A program made the translations under genes and the position numbers. Below are positions 37,301 to 47,849 of a stretch of DNA of 64,000 bases, piece by piece. The stretch is from Candidatus Mediterraneibacter intestinavium (GTDB lineage Bacteria > Bacillota > Clostridia > Lachnospirales > Lachnospiraceae): NCBI GenBank assembly GCA_019119205.1, contig DWXK01000006.1, forward strand, positions 62,001-126,000, in the 5' to 3' direction. Each line of letters opens with the position of its first letter. The stretch's first letter is position 1. The notes under the pieces are model-generated. The model was not told the DNA's origin. It worked only from the letters and a program-made list of their open reading frames with translations, and ran no database searches.

Positions 37301-38128
37301 TTAATATTCCTCGATATTTACTACATTGGTAGTGGGTACGTCAAATGGCATCACCGTGTTGGCAAATCTCCTGAACTTCTCCGCCGCATCGCTGACATAG
37401 AAGGAATATCTGCTGTGCTGCTCTGTTGTCCCATCGTTTGCCATCCCCCGCTCCTCCAGCATTTTCTTGAGGTCCATCGCGGTCTCATATGCCGGATTGA
37501 CGATCTGGATCCGGTCTCCCATGTACTCCCGGATCTTTGAGCGGATCAGGGGATAATGGGTACATCCCAGGATCATCGCGTCGATATCCGTATGCTTCAT
37601 GGACTCGAGATAATACTCAATGATCTCCTGCGTCACCACATGTTCCTTAAACCCTTCTTCCACAAGAGGTACAAAGAGAGGACATGCCTTCTCGATCACT
37701 GTGATATCCGGCGCCATCTCCCGGATGACTTTCGTATACATCCCGCTCTGGACTGTGGCATCCGTACCGACCACGCCGACCTTGCGGTTCTTCGTCGCCT
37801 CAACAGCAGCTCTCGCCCCCGGGATGACCACTCCCATGATCGGGATATCGAACTCATCCCTCACTGCGTCGAGCGCCAGTGCGCTCGCCGTATTGCACGC
37901 GATGACGATCGCCTTTACCTGCTTTGTCTTAAGGAAACGGATGATCTGCTCCGAGAAGCGGATGATCGTATTCTGTGACTTGCTTCCGTATGGAACACGC
38001 GCAGTATCCCCGAAATATACGATATTTTCTTTCGGCAGCTGGCGGGATATCTCCCGCGCAACTGTCAGACCGCCGACTCCGGAATCGAACACGCCGACCG
38101 GAGCCGTTTTTCTGCTTTCCATACCCAC
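37301..38128 (-). CDS. murI: Glutamate racemase
   Basis: VGVFDSGVGGLTVAREI, ACNTASALAL, GCTHYPLI. Confidence 0.96.
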   Translation of the reverse strand: MGMESRKTAPVGVFDSGVGGLTVAREISRQLPKENIVYFGDTARVPYGSKSQNTIIRFSEQIIRFLKTKQVKAIVIACNTASALALDAVRDEFDIPIMGVVIPGARAAVEATKNRKVGVVGTDATVQSGMYTKVIREMAPDITVIEKACPLFVPLVEEGFKEHVVTQEIIEYYLESMKHTDIDAMILGCTHYPLIRSKIREYMGDRIQIVNPAYETAMDLKKMLEERGMANDGTTEQHSRYSFYVSDAAEKFRRFANTVMPFDVPTTNVVNIEEY

Positions 38129-38141
38129 GTTTATCTTTCTC

Positions 38142-39155
38142 CTAAAGTGCTAATACTTTCGCCACGTCGTACTGATACTCGGAAACGGACTTCTTCATCG
38201 CAAGAGCTTCCTCGATATCAAAGTCAACGAACTCGCCGTTTTTGTATCCTACGACACGGTTTGTCTTGCCCTGGCAGAGAAGATCCACTGCCATGGAACC
38301 CATGATGGACGCATAAACTCTGTCTTTACATGTCGGGCTTCCGCCGCGCTGCATGTGTCCGAGGATCGTCGCTCTTGTCTCCATCCCTGTAGCCGCCTCA
38401 ATCCTCTTTGCCATGTTGATGGAGTCACCGATACCCTCGGCATTGATAATGATATAGTTCTTTTTACCACGTCTCTGGCACGCTTTGATGTCCGCGATGA
38501 TCTCCTGCTCATCAATATCGTGCTCCTCCGGCATCAGGATGCGCTCCGCGCCGTTCGCGATACCGCACCACAGTGCGAGATACCCGGCATCACGCCCCAT
38601 AACCTCAATGATACTGCATCTCTCATGAGATGTGGAAGTGTCACGCACTTTATCGATCGCTTCCATAGCAGTGTTTACTGCCGTATCAAATCCGATCGTA
38701 TAATCTGTACATGCAATGTCAAGGTCGATCGTTCCCGGGATACCGATGGTGTTCACCCCGAGATTGGCAAGTTTCTGGGCACCGGCAAAAGATCCGTCTC
38801 CACCGATGACTACCAGACCGTCAATCCCGTATTTCTTACAGATCGCAGCAGCTTTCTGCTGTCCTTCTTCTGTCCTCATGGACTTGCATCGTGCAGTCTG
38901 GAGGATCGTACCTCCGCGCTGGATGGTATCGGAAACATCACGCGCTGACATATCAATGATCTCTTCTTTCAGAAGTCCGTGATATCCTCTGCGGATCCCG
39001 CGCACTTTCAGCCCTCTGGACAGTGCTGTCCTGACAACTGCACGGATCGCCGCGTTCATTCCCGGCGCGTCTCCACCACTGGTAAGAACGCCGATCGTGC
39101 GGATCCTGTCTTCAAAGTCATCTGCATATAATTCGTCTAATGTGTTTTCTGCCAT
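38142..39155 (-). CDS. pfkA: 6-phosphofructokinase
   Basis: GVLTSGGDAPGMNAAIRAVV, VIGGDGSFAGAQKL, GTIDLDIACTDYTIGFDTA; start set at MAENTLDELYADD. Confidence 0.95.
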   Translation of the reverse strand: MAENTLDELYADDFEDRIRTIGVLTSGGDAPGMNAAIRAVVRTALSRGLKVRGIRRGYHGLLKEEIIDMSARDVSDTIQRGGTILQTARCKSMRTEEGQQKAAAICKKYGIDGLVVIGGDGSFAGAQKLANLGVNTIGIPGTIDLDIACTDYTIGFDTAVNTAMEAIDKVRDTSTSHERCSIIEVMGRDAGYLALWCGIANGAERILMPEEHDIDEQEIIADIKACQRRGKKNYIIINAEGIGDSINMAKRIEAATGMETRATILGHMQRGGSPTCKDRVYASIMGSMAVDLLCQGKTNRVVGYKNGEFVDFDIEEALAMKKSVSEYQYDVAKVLAL

Positions 39156-39346
39156 GTTTTTCTCCACCTTTCCTTCATAATAGGTCCCGGCAGCCTGCTC
39201 CATGCCACTGTACAGACCGCCTGTAAAACGGACACATCCGATCCGCTTCACTACTTCCTGCTGAGCGCAGAACTGCGCCGCATTTAAGATAACCGCCAAA
39301 CCCTGAAATTGCATTTCTCATCAATTCCGAGAATATTCTACCGTAT

Positions 39347-42300
39347 TTAGAAGTGGTTTTCAATAGCTTTTTCCACCACTTTTACCCGGCTTTCCCCGTA
39401 ATGATTCATTAATCTGCTCAAAACCTGTGCGTCGATCCGGATGTTCCGGTTCCTCGGAAGCCGCTTGACCGCGCGCTCTTTCGCGCAGTAGATGACCACC
39501 TCATCATCTCCTTCGGAATCAGCCAGATATCCGTTTACGATCTGTTCTTCATCCAGATATGAAGCCTTGTCCGGGAACTGGAGCCACAGTTCCCGCTTTT
39601 TCTGCTCAAAGGGGATCACCTTCTCACAGATCAGCTTGCTGGCGCGCTCATCCTCCTCGGCCACTCTTCCCCTGATGAACACCTTGCTGTCCACCTCAAG
39701 GCATTCCCGGTTCTTCTCATAATCTCTGGGGAACACGACGACCTCCACCGTGCCCATCAGATCCTCCACTGTGAGGAAAGCCATCATCTGGTTCGTCTTC
39801 GTGTGCTTCACCGTCTTCTCCGTGATCATGCCGCCGATGACCGCGCGGGAGCCGTCCCTCACCTTGGTCTGCCCGGTCTCCTCATCCGGCTGGAAATCTC
39901 CTGTCGTCGCCGTGATCACCTTTTTCCACTGCTCCTCATATGCCTCCAGAGGGTGTCCGCTGACGTAGATTCCCAGGACTTCCTTCTCAAATGCCAGAAG
40001 GTTCTCTCTGGAATACTCCCCCACGTCCGGGAGTTTGATCTGGAATTCTTCTTTCTGGTCCTCTCCCACCATATCGAAGAGGGTCATCTGCCCCGCCATG
40101 GAATACTTCTTTTCCTGGTTGACGTGGTCCACGATCTGGATGTAGATGCTCATAAACTGCTTCCTGGTTCCTCCCAGCGTGTCCAGCGCGCCGGATTTGA
40201 TCAGGTTCTCGATAGCGCGCTTGTTGAGCGCCTCCCTGGAGGACATCCTCGTGATAAAATCCTCCAGATTCTTAAACGGACCGAACTGTTCTCTCTCCTC
40301 CACGATGGCTTTGATCACCGGTCTGCCGATGCTCTTGATCGCAGCGAGCCCGTACCGGATATTTCCGCTGTCGACCGAGAAGTTCGCCTCCCCTTTGTTG
40401 ATGTCCGGAGGCAGGATCCGGATGTTCATCTGCCGGCAGGCGTAAATATATTCTGCCACCTTTGGCGGATTTTCAATCACAGAAGTCATGAGCGCCGCCA
40501 TAAATTCCACCGGATAGTAATATTTCAGCCACGCAGTCTGGTAAGAGACTACCGCATATGCCGCCGCGTGGGACTTGTTGAACGCATATTTCGCGAAATC
40601 GATCATCTCATCATAGATCTTATTCGCTGTCTTCTCGTCGATCCCGTTCTTGATACAGCCCGGAACGTTCGTCTCCTCATCCCCGTAGACAAAGATCTGA
40701 CGCTCCTTCTGCATCACATCTCCTTTTTTCTTTGACATGGCTCGCCTGAGGAGGTCGCTCCGCCCCAGCGTATACCCTGCAAGATCCCGCACGATCTGCA
40801 TGACCTGCTCCTGATACACGATACACCCGTAAGTGGGCGCGAGGATCGGCTCCAGCTGCGGACAGTCATAGGTGATCGACGCCGACTCGTTCTTTCCTTT
40901 GATATACTGGGGGATAAAGTCCATGGGTCCCGGACGGTACAGTGCGATCCCGGCTATGATATCCTCCAGGCTGTGGGGTTTCAGTTCCTTCATGAAACTC
41001 TTCATGCCGCTGCTCTCGATCTGGAATATCCCGTCCGTCTTTCCGGTACCGATATAATCCATCACCGCCTGATCGTTATAGTCGATCTTCTCAATATCGA
41101 GTGCAGGGGCTTTTTTCCTGGCCATGGCGACCGCGTTCTGGATCACAGTCAGAGTACGGAGTCCCAGGAAATCCATCTTCAGAAGCCCCAGTTCCTCCAG
41201 AGTGGTCATAGTAAACTGGGTCGTGATCGTCCCGTCCGCGGCGCGGGAAAGAGGAACGTACTCATCCACAGATTTCTGGCTGATCACAACGCCGGCAGCA
41301 TGCATGGAACTATGTCTGGGCAGACCTTCCAGGCGCTTCGCCATATCGATCAGGCTTTTCACCTGCTCGTCGGTCTCATAGGTCCTGCGCAGTTCCGGGT
41401 TCTCTTTCAGCGCCTTGTCGATAGTGATGTTCAGCTCCTGGGGGATCATCTTTGCGATGGAATCCACAAAAGCATAAGGCAGATCCATTACCCTTCCCAC
41501 GTCCCGGATGACACCTCTTGCAGCCAGGGTTCCGAAAGTCACGATCTGAACGACCCGGTCCTTCCCGTATTTACGCACCACATAGTCGATGACCTCCTGC
41601 CTTCTCTCGAAGCAGAAGTCCACGTCGATATCGGGCATGGACACACGTTCCGGGTTCAGGAAACGCTCGAACAGGAGCTGATACCGGATGGGATCGATGG
41701 TCGTGATCTCCAGGCAGTAGGAGACAATGCTCCCCGCGGCGGAGCCTCGTCCAGGTCCCACCGCGATCCCGTGGTCCTTCGCATACTTGATGAAGTCCCA
41801 TACGATCAGGAAATAATCCACATACCCCATGTTCTTTATGGTGTCCAGCTCGTAAGTGAGCCGGTCTTTTAATTCCCGGGACGGATCGCGGCCATAGCGC
41901 TTCTCAAGTCCCTCCCAGCACAGTTTTTGAAGGTATTCCCAGGAGGTCATCCCGTCCGGGACATCGTATTTTGGAAGTTTCGTCACGCCGAACTCGATCT
42001 CCACAGAGCACCGGTCAGCGATCTTCTGCGTGTTCTCCAGCGCCTCCTTCGCAAAAGGAAAAAGCGCCTCCATCTCCTCCGGAGATTTCACATAATACTG
42101 TCCGCCCTCGTATCGCATCCGGTTTTCATCCGCCAGCTTCTTTCCTGTCTGGATACAGAGCAGGATATCGTGCGCCTTCGCGTCATCCGCGTAAGTATAA
42201 TGGACGTCATTGGTCGCCACCAGCGGGATCCCGGTCTCCTGGGACATCTTCATGAGCTGCTGGTTCACCAGGGTCTGATCCGGGATCCCGTGGTCCTGCA

Positions 42301-42823
42301 GTTCCAGAAAATAGTTGTCCTCCCCAAAGATATCTCTGTACTCAAGCGCTTTCTTCTTCGCCTCGTCATACAATCCTTTGACGATATAGCGCTGGACCTC
42401 TCCGGCAAGGCAGGCGCTCAATGCTATGATCCCTTCATGATATTCCGCGAGCAGCGACTTATCCACTCTGGGACGGTAGTAATATCCCTCCACAAAGCCT
42501 TTGGAAACAATCTTCATCAGATTCGCATAGCCTTTATTGTTCTCCGCCAGAAGGACAAGGTGATAGTACCTGTCGTCTCCCCCTGTTATCTCTCGGTCAA
42601 ACCGGGAGTTTGGCGCGACATACACCTCGCATCCAAGGATCGGATTGATCCCCTGTTTCTTCGCCTCACGGTAAAAATCGATCACACCGTACATAACGCC
42701 GTGGTCTGTGATCGCGGCGCTGTTCATCCCCAGTTCCTTTACCCGGGACACATATTCCTTTATCTTGTTCGAACCGTCCAACAGACTGTACTCTGTGTGG
42801 ACATGCAAATGTGCAAAACTCAT
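39347..42823 (-). CDS. dnaE: DNA polymerase III subunit alpha
   Basis: PHP start MSFAHLHVHTEYSLLDGSNKIKEYV; catalytic PDIDVDFCFERRQEVIDYV; C-terminal OB-fold. Confidence 0.97.
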   Translation of the reverse strand: MSFAHLHVHTEYSLLDGSNKIKEYVSRVKELGMNSAAITDHGVMYGVIDFYREAKKQGINPILGCEVYVAPNSRFDREITGGDDRYYHLVLLAENNKGYANLMKIVSKGFVEGYYYRPRVDKSLLAEYHEGIIALSACLAGEVQRYIVKGLYDEAKKKALEYRDIFGEDNYFLELQDHGIPDQTLVNQQLMKMSQETGIPLVATNDVHYTYADDAKAHDILLCIQTGKKLADENRMRYEGGQYYVKSPEEMEALFPFAKEALENTQKIADRCSVEIEFGVTKLPKYDVPDGMTSWEYLQKLCWEGLEKRYGRDPSRELKDRLTYELDTIKNMGYVDYFLIVWDFIKYAKDHGIAVGPGRGSAAGSIVSYCLEITTIDPIRYQLLFERFLNPERVSMPDIDVDFCFERRQEVIDYVVRKYGKDRVVQIVTFGTLAARGVIRDVGRVMDLPYAFVDSIAKMIPQELNITIDKALKENPELRRTYETDEQVKSLIDMAKRLEGLPRHSSMHAAGVVISQKSVDEYVPLSRAADGTITTQFTMTTLEELGLLKMDFLGLRTLTVIQNAVAMARKKAPALDIEKIDYNDQAVMDYIGTGKTDGIFQIESSGMKSFMKELKPHSLEDIIAGIALYRPGPMDFIPQYIKGKNESASITYDCPQLEPILAPTYGCIVYQEQVMQIVRDLAGYTLGRSDLLRRAMSKKKGDVMQKERQIFVYGDEETNVPGCIKNGIDEKTANKIYDEMIDFAKYAFNKSHAAAYAVVSYQTAWLKYYYPVEFMAALMTSVIENPPKVAEYIYACRQMNIRILPPDINKGEANFSVDSGNIRYGLAAIKSIGRPVIKAIVEEREQFGPFKNLEDFITRMSSREALNKRAIENLIKSGALDTLGGTRKQFMSIYIQIVDHVNQEKKYSMAGQMTLFDMVGEDQKEEFQIKLPDVGEYSRENLLAFEKEVLGIYVSGHPLEAYEEQWKKVITATTGDFQPDEETGQTKVRDGSRAVIGGMITEKTVKHTKTNQMMAFLTVEDLMGTVEVVVFPRDYEKNRECLEVDSKVFIRGRVAEEDERASKLICEKVIPFEQKKRELWLQFPDKASYLDEEQIVNGYLADSEGDDEVVIYCAKERAVKRLPRNRNIRIDAQVLSRLMNHYGESRVKVVEKAIENHF

Positions 42824-43015
42824 CCGATACCTCTCTGTCACACCGTAATCTCTGTCTCCTGAAACACTGCAGTTCAGCCATATGCCGAAGGAGTGGCTGC
42901 ACTGTGATCCTGAGACCATCCTGATCTTAAGATAAAAGAGGCAGTCCCCCTTTCCGGGAACTGCCCTCTCCACATTCTCTCACTGAAAGAAGCTTTCCTG
43001 TCTGTCAGCTCAGAC

Positions 43016-43252
43016 TTACTCTCCATCCATCATAAACTTGATCAGTCTGTCTGTATCTTCCTTCTCATATGCAATGATCTCAAGTTCCGGGATCTCACCG
43101 TTGGAAAAGATATTCGCCATGGAAACGTACTGGGAAAGCTTTGACTTCAGGTTCAGTCTGTCTCCTTCTCCTGTAACCAGTTCTACTTTTCCTTTGCATT
43201 CGTCGATCACCTTAAAGAAGCCTTCTATATCTGTTATGTTCTGCACTTTCAT
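43016..43252 (-). CDS. Small conserved hypothetical protein
   Basis: MKVQNITDIEGFFKVIDECKGKVELVTGEGDRLNLKSKLSQYVSMANIF; RBS GGAG; terminator downstream. Confidence 0.75.
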   Translation of the reverse strand: MKVQNITDIEGFFKVIDECKGKVELVTGEGDRLNLKSKLSQYVSMANIFSNGEIPELEIIAYEKEDTDRLIKFMMDGE

Positions 43253-43408
43253 GATTATTTCTCCTTTCACATCCACTCTGTATGTATCTGAAATGTGTCT
43301 TCATACTGCTACTCTGCACATTCCTATAAATATTATACCCTATTTTATCCGAATTGCAAGGAATTTTCTTCCCTGCCTGTGTCCATCTGGCGCTGCAGAG
43401 ACTTTTCC

Positions 43409-44230
43409 TTACTGCCGCCGGATCTCCGTCCCGCCGATCTCGATCTTGTTTTCTTTCAAAAGACGTCCCACGGCTCTCTTAAAGGCAGCTTTGCTCATAT
43501 CGAATTCCTGACGGATCTCTTCCGGTGAAGCCTTGTCCGTAAACGGTATCCTCCCGCCGTTTTTCTCCATCCAGCTCAGAAGGAGTTCCGCGTCTTTGTC
43601 CATCTGCTGCGGGATCTTTCCGCGCACGCTCAGGTCCAGCTTTCCGTCCGCCTTGACCGCCGTGACTCTCGCCTCGATCCGCTGTCCGTTCTGCATCTTT
43701 CCGTATACTTCCCTCTTCGGGATCATCGCGGAGTACTGATCGTCCACTGCGACATAAACGCCGTAATCCCTGTTTCTTCCATATACAGTCCCGGTCACCA
43801 TGTCGTCTTTTTGGTAGGGGGAATCTGTCCTCAGCATGGGATAGATCTTCATCGTAGCGCAGAGGCGCTCGCTCTTATCGATATAAAGCCCCACAAGGCA
43901 GCGGTCGCCTTTTTCCACCCCCTCTGTCTGCTCCTTATATGGAAGCAGAAGATCTTTTTCAAGCCCCCAGTCAAGGAAGGCTCCCACTCTTCCCACATCA
44001 ACAACTTCCAGCACCGCAAGTTTTCCAAGCGTGAGTTTCGGCTCACGTGTCGTCGCGATCATACGGTCCGAAGAATCCTTGTACAGAAATACTTCTATGG
44101 GATCTCCCACTTCTACACCTTCCGGAACCTGTTTCTTTGGAAGGAGCACCCTCTCCTCATCGCTTCCCAGATACACACCAAAATCTACGGTCTTCACAAC
44201 TGTGAGTACCTGCTTTTCTCCTAATTTCAT
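43409..44230 (-). CDS. S1-like RNA-binding protein (CvfB family)
   Basis: Tandem S1-like domains, C-terminal winged helix DKASPEEIRQEFDMSKAAFKRAVGRLLKENKIEI. Confidence 0.9.
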   Translation of the reverse strand: MKLGEKQVLTVVKTVDFGVYLGSDEERVLLPKKQVPEGVEVGDPIEVFLYKDSSDRMIATTREPKLTLGKLAVLEVVDVGRVGAFLDWGLEKDLLLPYKEQTEGVEKGDRCLVGLYIDKSERLCATMKIYPMLRTDSPYQKDDMVTGTVYGRNRDYGVYVAVDDQYSAMIPKREVYGKMQNGQRIEARVTAVKADGKLDLSVRGKIPQQMDKDAELLLSWMEKNGGRIPFTDKASPEEIRQEFDMSKAAFKRAVGRLLKENKIEIGGTEIRRQ

Positions 44231-44305
44231 AATGGTATTTTCTCCTTGATCCTCTTCGTCGCCGCTGCCCTGGTCAAAAGGACGCCGGCAGCCTCTCTGC
44301 CTATG

Positions 44306-45373
44306 TTAAGTTATCTGTTGCCGATTGTCAATCTCCCCTCTGTTTTCTCCCGCAGCACTGCCAGTGTCAGGAAGCCTGCACACTGACCCTCTCTCCACCA
44401 GTTCCACATTCAGCACGATATTTTCCGCCGGCAGGTCCTGCTCCTGTATATGCTTTATCAGCAGATCGCATGTGACGGAAGCTTTCTTTTTGATATCCTG
44501 CCGCACAGTAGTCAGAGGCGGTGTTACCCGGGCGCTCATCTTCAGATCGTCAAATCCGATGACAGACAGATCTTCCGGAACACGGATCCCCATCCGGTAT
44601 GCTTCGGAATAGATCTGATAAGCACAGTTATCCGCTGTGGTAAAGATCCCCGTCACCGGATCTGCTCCGCTGCAGAGGCGTTTCAGCGTTCCTCCCAGAT
44701 CTTTCACTCCAAGGTCCATGAAATTCTCCAGAGGAAGGGAAACTCCCGCCTCCCTCAGCGTAGTGACAAATCCTCTCATCCTGTGCATGACAACGCCATT
44801 GTCCAGTACCTCCGGTCCGTAAAAAGCCACATTCCTGTGCCCGTTCTCAAGGAAATACTTTGCTGCCAGTTCTCCTCCCGTATAGTCATCAATCCCCACA
44901 TTGGTGATACTGCGGACCGAGCTGTAGCTGTCTGTAAAGATCAGCGGGATGTGATTGTCCTCCTGAAGTTTCCGTATACTCTCATCAAACATGCCGATAA
45001 ACACGGCCCCCGCCACATTCCAGGACTTCAGACTGTAAGTGATCTCCGAGTAATCCTTTACATAATGGATCATCAGATCATAACCTTCCTTTTTTATCTG
45101 AAGCGCCAGCTCACCGAGAAAACAGCTCGTATAACTGTCTTCCAGCGGGTTGTGGTCCTCATCGTACTCCTGAAGGAGCGCTGCGATCAGACGTGAAGAT
45201 CTGGATGCCAGTGCCCTCGCAGAAGAATTCGGCACATATCCCATCTCACGGGCGATCTTCTTGATCCTCTCTGACGTTTTTCCGGAAACTTCTTTCGTAT
45301 TCCCGTTCATCACCCGGGAAACCGTCATGCTGCTGACTCCCGCTTTTTTCGCGATATCTTTTAACGTTACCAT
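44306..45373 (-). CDS. LacI-family transcriptional regulator
   Basis: MVTLKDIAKKAGVSSMTVSRVMNGNTKEVSGKTSERIKKIAREMGYVPNSSARAL. Confidence 0.96.
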   Translation of the reverse strand: MVTLKDIAKKAGVSSMTVSRVMNGNTKEVSGKTSERIKKIAREMGYVPNSSARALASRSSRLIAALLQEYDEDHNPLEDSYTSCFLGELALQIKKEGYDLMIHYVKDYSEITYSLKSWNVAGAVFIGMFDESIRKLQEDNHIPLIFTDSYSSVRSITNVGIDDYTGGELAAKYFLENGHRNVAFYGPEVLDNGVVMHRMRGFVTTLREAGVSLPLENFMDLGVKDLGGTLKRLCSGADPVTGIFTTADNCAYQIYSEAYRMGIRVPEDLSVIGFDDLKMSARVTPPLTTVRQDIKKKASVTCDLLIKHIQEQDLPAENIVLNVELVERGSVCRLPDTGSAAGENRGEIDNRQQIT

Positions 45374-45412
45374 TTTTTCACCGCTTTCTGTTTTTGTTGA
45401 TATCCCCCATCA

Positions 45413-45432
45413 TTTCGTTATCGCTAACGAAA
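45413..45432. promoter_or_regulatory. LacI-family operator O1
   Basis: Perfect inverted repeat TTTCGTTA-TCGC-TAACGAAA between lacI-type gene and ABC operon. Confidence 0.8.
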
Positions 45433-45478
45433 TTATACCTTATATTTTACGTGAAATCAAGAATCTCACAAAATAGTA

Positions 45479-45507
45479 TTGACATTTTTTACAGCTATAT
45501 CTATAAT
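45479..45507 (+). promoter_or_regulatory. Consensus sigma-A promoter of ABC/GH31 operon
   Basis: TTGACA (45479-45484), 17-nt spacer, TATAAT (45502-45507). Confidence 0.9.
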
Positions 45508-45516
45508 ATTCTCAAA

Positions 45517-45535
45517 CGTTAGCGCTATCGTAACG
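45517..45535. promoter_or_regulatory. LacI-family operator O2
   Basis: CGTTAGCGCTATCGTAACG; its first 14 nt match the O1 core (reverse complement CGTTAGCGATAACG) at 12/14; lies just downstream of the expected start site. Confidence 0.6.
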
Positions 45536-45561
45536 AATAAAGGTTATCAGGAGGTGCAATT

Positions 45562-46944
45562 ATGAAAAGAATACTTTCATTCTGTCTTGCCCTCGTCCTT
45601 GTCTTATCCCTGGCCGGATGCAGCAGCGGCGGCAGTGAAGGCGGGACTGCCACAGGCATACAGGACACACAGGCAGACAAAGGTCTGGAAGTCATGGGGG
45701 AAAATGTAACTTACGACCCCAACCATCTTGTAAACAATGGTGATCCCATCTCCATCGACTGGTGGATCTGGGCATCGGAAGACATGTTCCGTGCCATCGC
45801 GGACGAGTATGAAGAGATTCACCCCAACGTCACGATCAATATCATCAACAATCCATGGGACGGATTCTTTACCAAACTTCCTCTGGCTCTGCAGAGGGGC
45901 GAAGAGGGACCCACACTCTACAATATCCATAACAGTTATGAAAACCTGCTCCTTAACTATATGGAGCCATATGACATCGATACAGATGAACTGATCGCGG
46001 ATTATCCTTCTGCATCGACCCATCTGATGGACGGCAAGATCTACTACGCGGATTACGGACTTTCTACCGGAATGTATTATTATAATAAGGATCTCTGGAA
46101 AGAAGCCGGACTGACAGACAACGATATCCCAGAAACATGGGATGAATTCATCCAGGTCGCCCAAAAACTGACAAAATTTGATGAAAACGGCAATATGGTC
46201 CAGGCAGGATACAACTATAACAACTATTTCAATTCCACAGTCATCGGACTGAACTACCAGTTTGGAGACAACCTTTTCTCTGAAGACGGGAAATCCTCTC
46301 TTGTCGACAGCGATGGTATGAAAGATGCCGTCTCCTTCCTTGTTGATCTCTATGACGAATATCATGTAGGCGACAAAGATTTCGGTACAAACTACGATCA
46401 GAGTTTCTATCAGGGACAGAGTGCGATCGTCTTTGCCTGGGGCTTCTTTGTGGGAAATCTTGCCACCAACGCTCCTGATATCGACTATGGTACTTTTGAG
46501 ATCCCGACCCAGGACGGAGAAGCTCCTTACGCTTACTACCGCTACAACGGAGAGTCCACGCCGGGTATCAACAAGAATGCAACCGACGCACAGAAAGAAG
46601 TCGCACAGGATTTCATCCGGTTCTTCCTCGCAAGCGACGACGTGCAGATCCGGCTCAGCCAGGAGGGCGGACTTGTCCCCGCAAAGACTTCTCTTATGGA
46701 TGCACCGGAGCTGAAGGATACCCCGATCGTCAAGACGGTCGGTCCTCACATCGACCGTTACATATGGCCGGGAGCAATGCCTTCCACAGTGGAAAACAAT
46801 ATGAAGATTGCCGGCGAGGATATCCTGTATAATGGAAAAGATGCTGCCGACGCTCTGAAGACCGCTGCAGATACCATAGACATTGACCTTGCGAACGCAG
46901 ACTTCACCTCAAGTGAGAGTCTCTATGCATACTATGAAAAGTAA
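45562..46944 (+). CDS. Carbohydrate ABC transporter substrate-binding lipoprotein
   Basis: Lipobox SLAGCSS; DWWIWASEDMFRAIADEYEEIHPNVTINIINNPWDGFFTKL. Confidence 0.92.
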   Translation: MKRILSFCLALVLVLSLAGCSSGGSEGGTATGIQDTQADKGLEVMGENVTYDPNHLVNNGDPISIDWWIWASEDMFRAIADEYEEIHPNVTINIINNPWDGFFTKLPLALQRGEEGPTLYNIHNSYENLLLNYMEPYDIDTDELIADYPSASTHLMDGKIYYADYGLSTGMYYYNKDLWKEAGLTDNDIPETWDEFIQVAQKLTKFDENGNMVQAGYNYNNYFNSTVIGLNYQFGDNLFSEDGKSSLVDSDGMKDAVSFLVDLYDEYHVGDKDFGTNYDQSFYQGQSAIVFAWGFFVGNLATNAPDIDYGTFEIPTQDGEAPYAYYRYNGESTPGINKNATDAQKEVAQDFIRFFLASDDVQIRLSQEGGLVPAKTSLMDAPELKDTPIVKTVGPHIDRYIWPGAMPSTVENNMKIAGEDILYNGKDAADALKTAADTIDIDLANADFTSSESLYAYYEK

Positions 46945-46958
46945 AGGAGGGGGAAATT

Positions 46959-47837
46959 ATGTTCAAAAGAAGGCCACTTCAAAGCAAAAGTGAGATCTGG
47001 ATGCGTAATATCGCGATGGGATTTCTCATCATCTATATGACGATCTTCCTGATCATCCCTGTGATCATGGTCGTAGCGGGAAGTTTTCATCAGTGGAACC
47101 CGCTGAACCAGACTTACAACTGGATCGGCCTGGATAACTACGCCCGGATGTTTTCCTATCCGACGTTCTGGCAGTCCATGGCAAACACCGTGATCTTCTG
47201 CGTGGTCGTCGTCATTTTCCGTGTTGCTCTCGGACTTGCGATCGCCTACGCACTCAACTCAAAACTGATGAAACACAAGACACTGTTCCGGACGATCTTT
47301 TACATGCCGACTGTAACTCCTCTGGTTGCGGTTGCATACGTATGGAAGATCATGTACAATCCTCAGTTCGGACTGATCGACAACATTTTCGGACTGGATA
47401 TCAACTGGCTGTATGACAGCAGGTTTGCTCTCATTGCATTGATGGTGATGACGATCTGGAAAGACTTCGGATATGCCGTGATCCTTTTCCTGTCCGGTCT
47501 TCTCTCCCTGCCTTCCGACTGCTACGAGTCGGCGAGCATTGACGGAGCGAACGCATGGCAGACATTCCGGTATATCACTCTTCCGCTTTTGAAGCCGACC
47601 ATGCTGTTCGTGGTGGTGACTTCCATCATCTCCTATCTGCAGGCATACGTACCTGTTCTGGTCATGACTACAGGCGGTCCCGGGACTTCTACCTACTTAA
47701 GTTCCTACCTTGTATACGACCAGGCGTTCAAGCAGTATAACTTCGGGTTCGCGTCAGCCATTTCACTGTTTATCCTTGTGCTGACCGCGGTATTCACCTT
47801 GATCTCATTCAAGGTTACCGGTGCAAATGAAAGTTAA
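46959..47837 (+). CDS. Sugar ABC transporter permease (MalF-like)
   Basis: Six TM; EAA loop YESASIDGANAWQTFRYITLPLLKPT. Confidence 0.93.
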   Translation: MFKRRPLQSKSEIWMRNIAMGFLIIYMTIFLIIPVIMVVAGSFHQWNPLNQTYNWIGLDNYARMFSYPTFWQSMANTVIFCVVVVIFRVALGLAIAYALNSKLMKHKTLFRTIFYMPTVTPLVAVAYVWKIMYNPQFGLIDNIFGLDINWLYDSRFALIALMVMTIWKDFGYAVILFLSGLLSLPSDCYESASIDGANAWQTFRYITLPLLKPTMLFVVVTSIISYLQAYVPVLVMTTGGPGTSTYLSSYLVYDQAFKQYNFGFASAISLFILVLTAVFTLISFKVTGANES

Positions 47838-47849
47838 GGGGGTCTGGAC

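Noticed and set aside
40973-41872. Plus-strand 299-aa and similar ORFs (39803..40735, 41927..42862)
   Set aside because: All antisense to dnaE; Arg/His/Leu-rich shadow translations.
45604-46749. Minus-strand ORF of 381 aa
   Set aside because: Antisense to the sugar-binding protein gene, which has lipobox and operon context.
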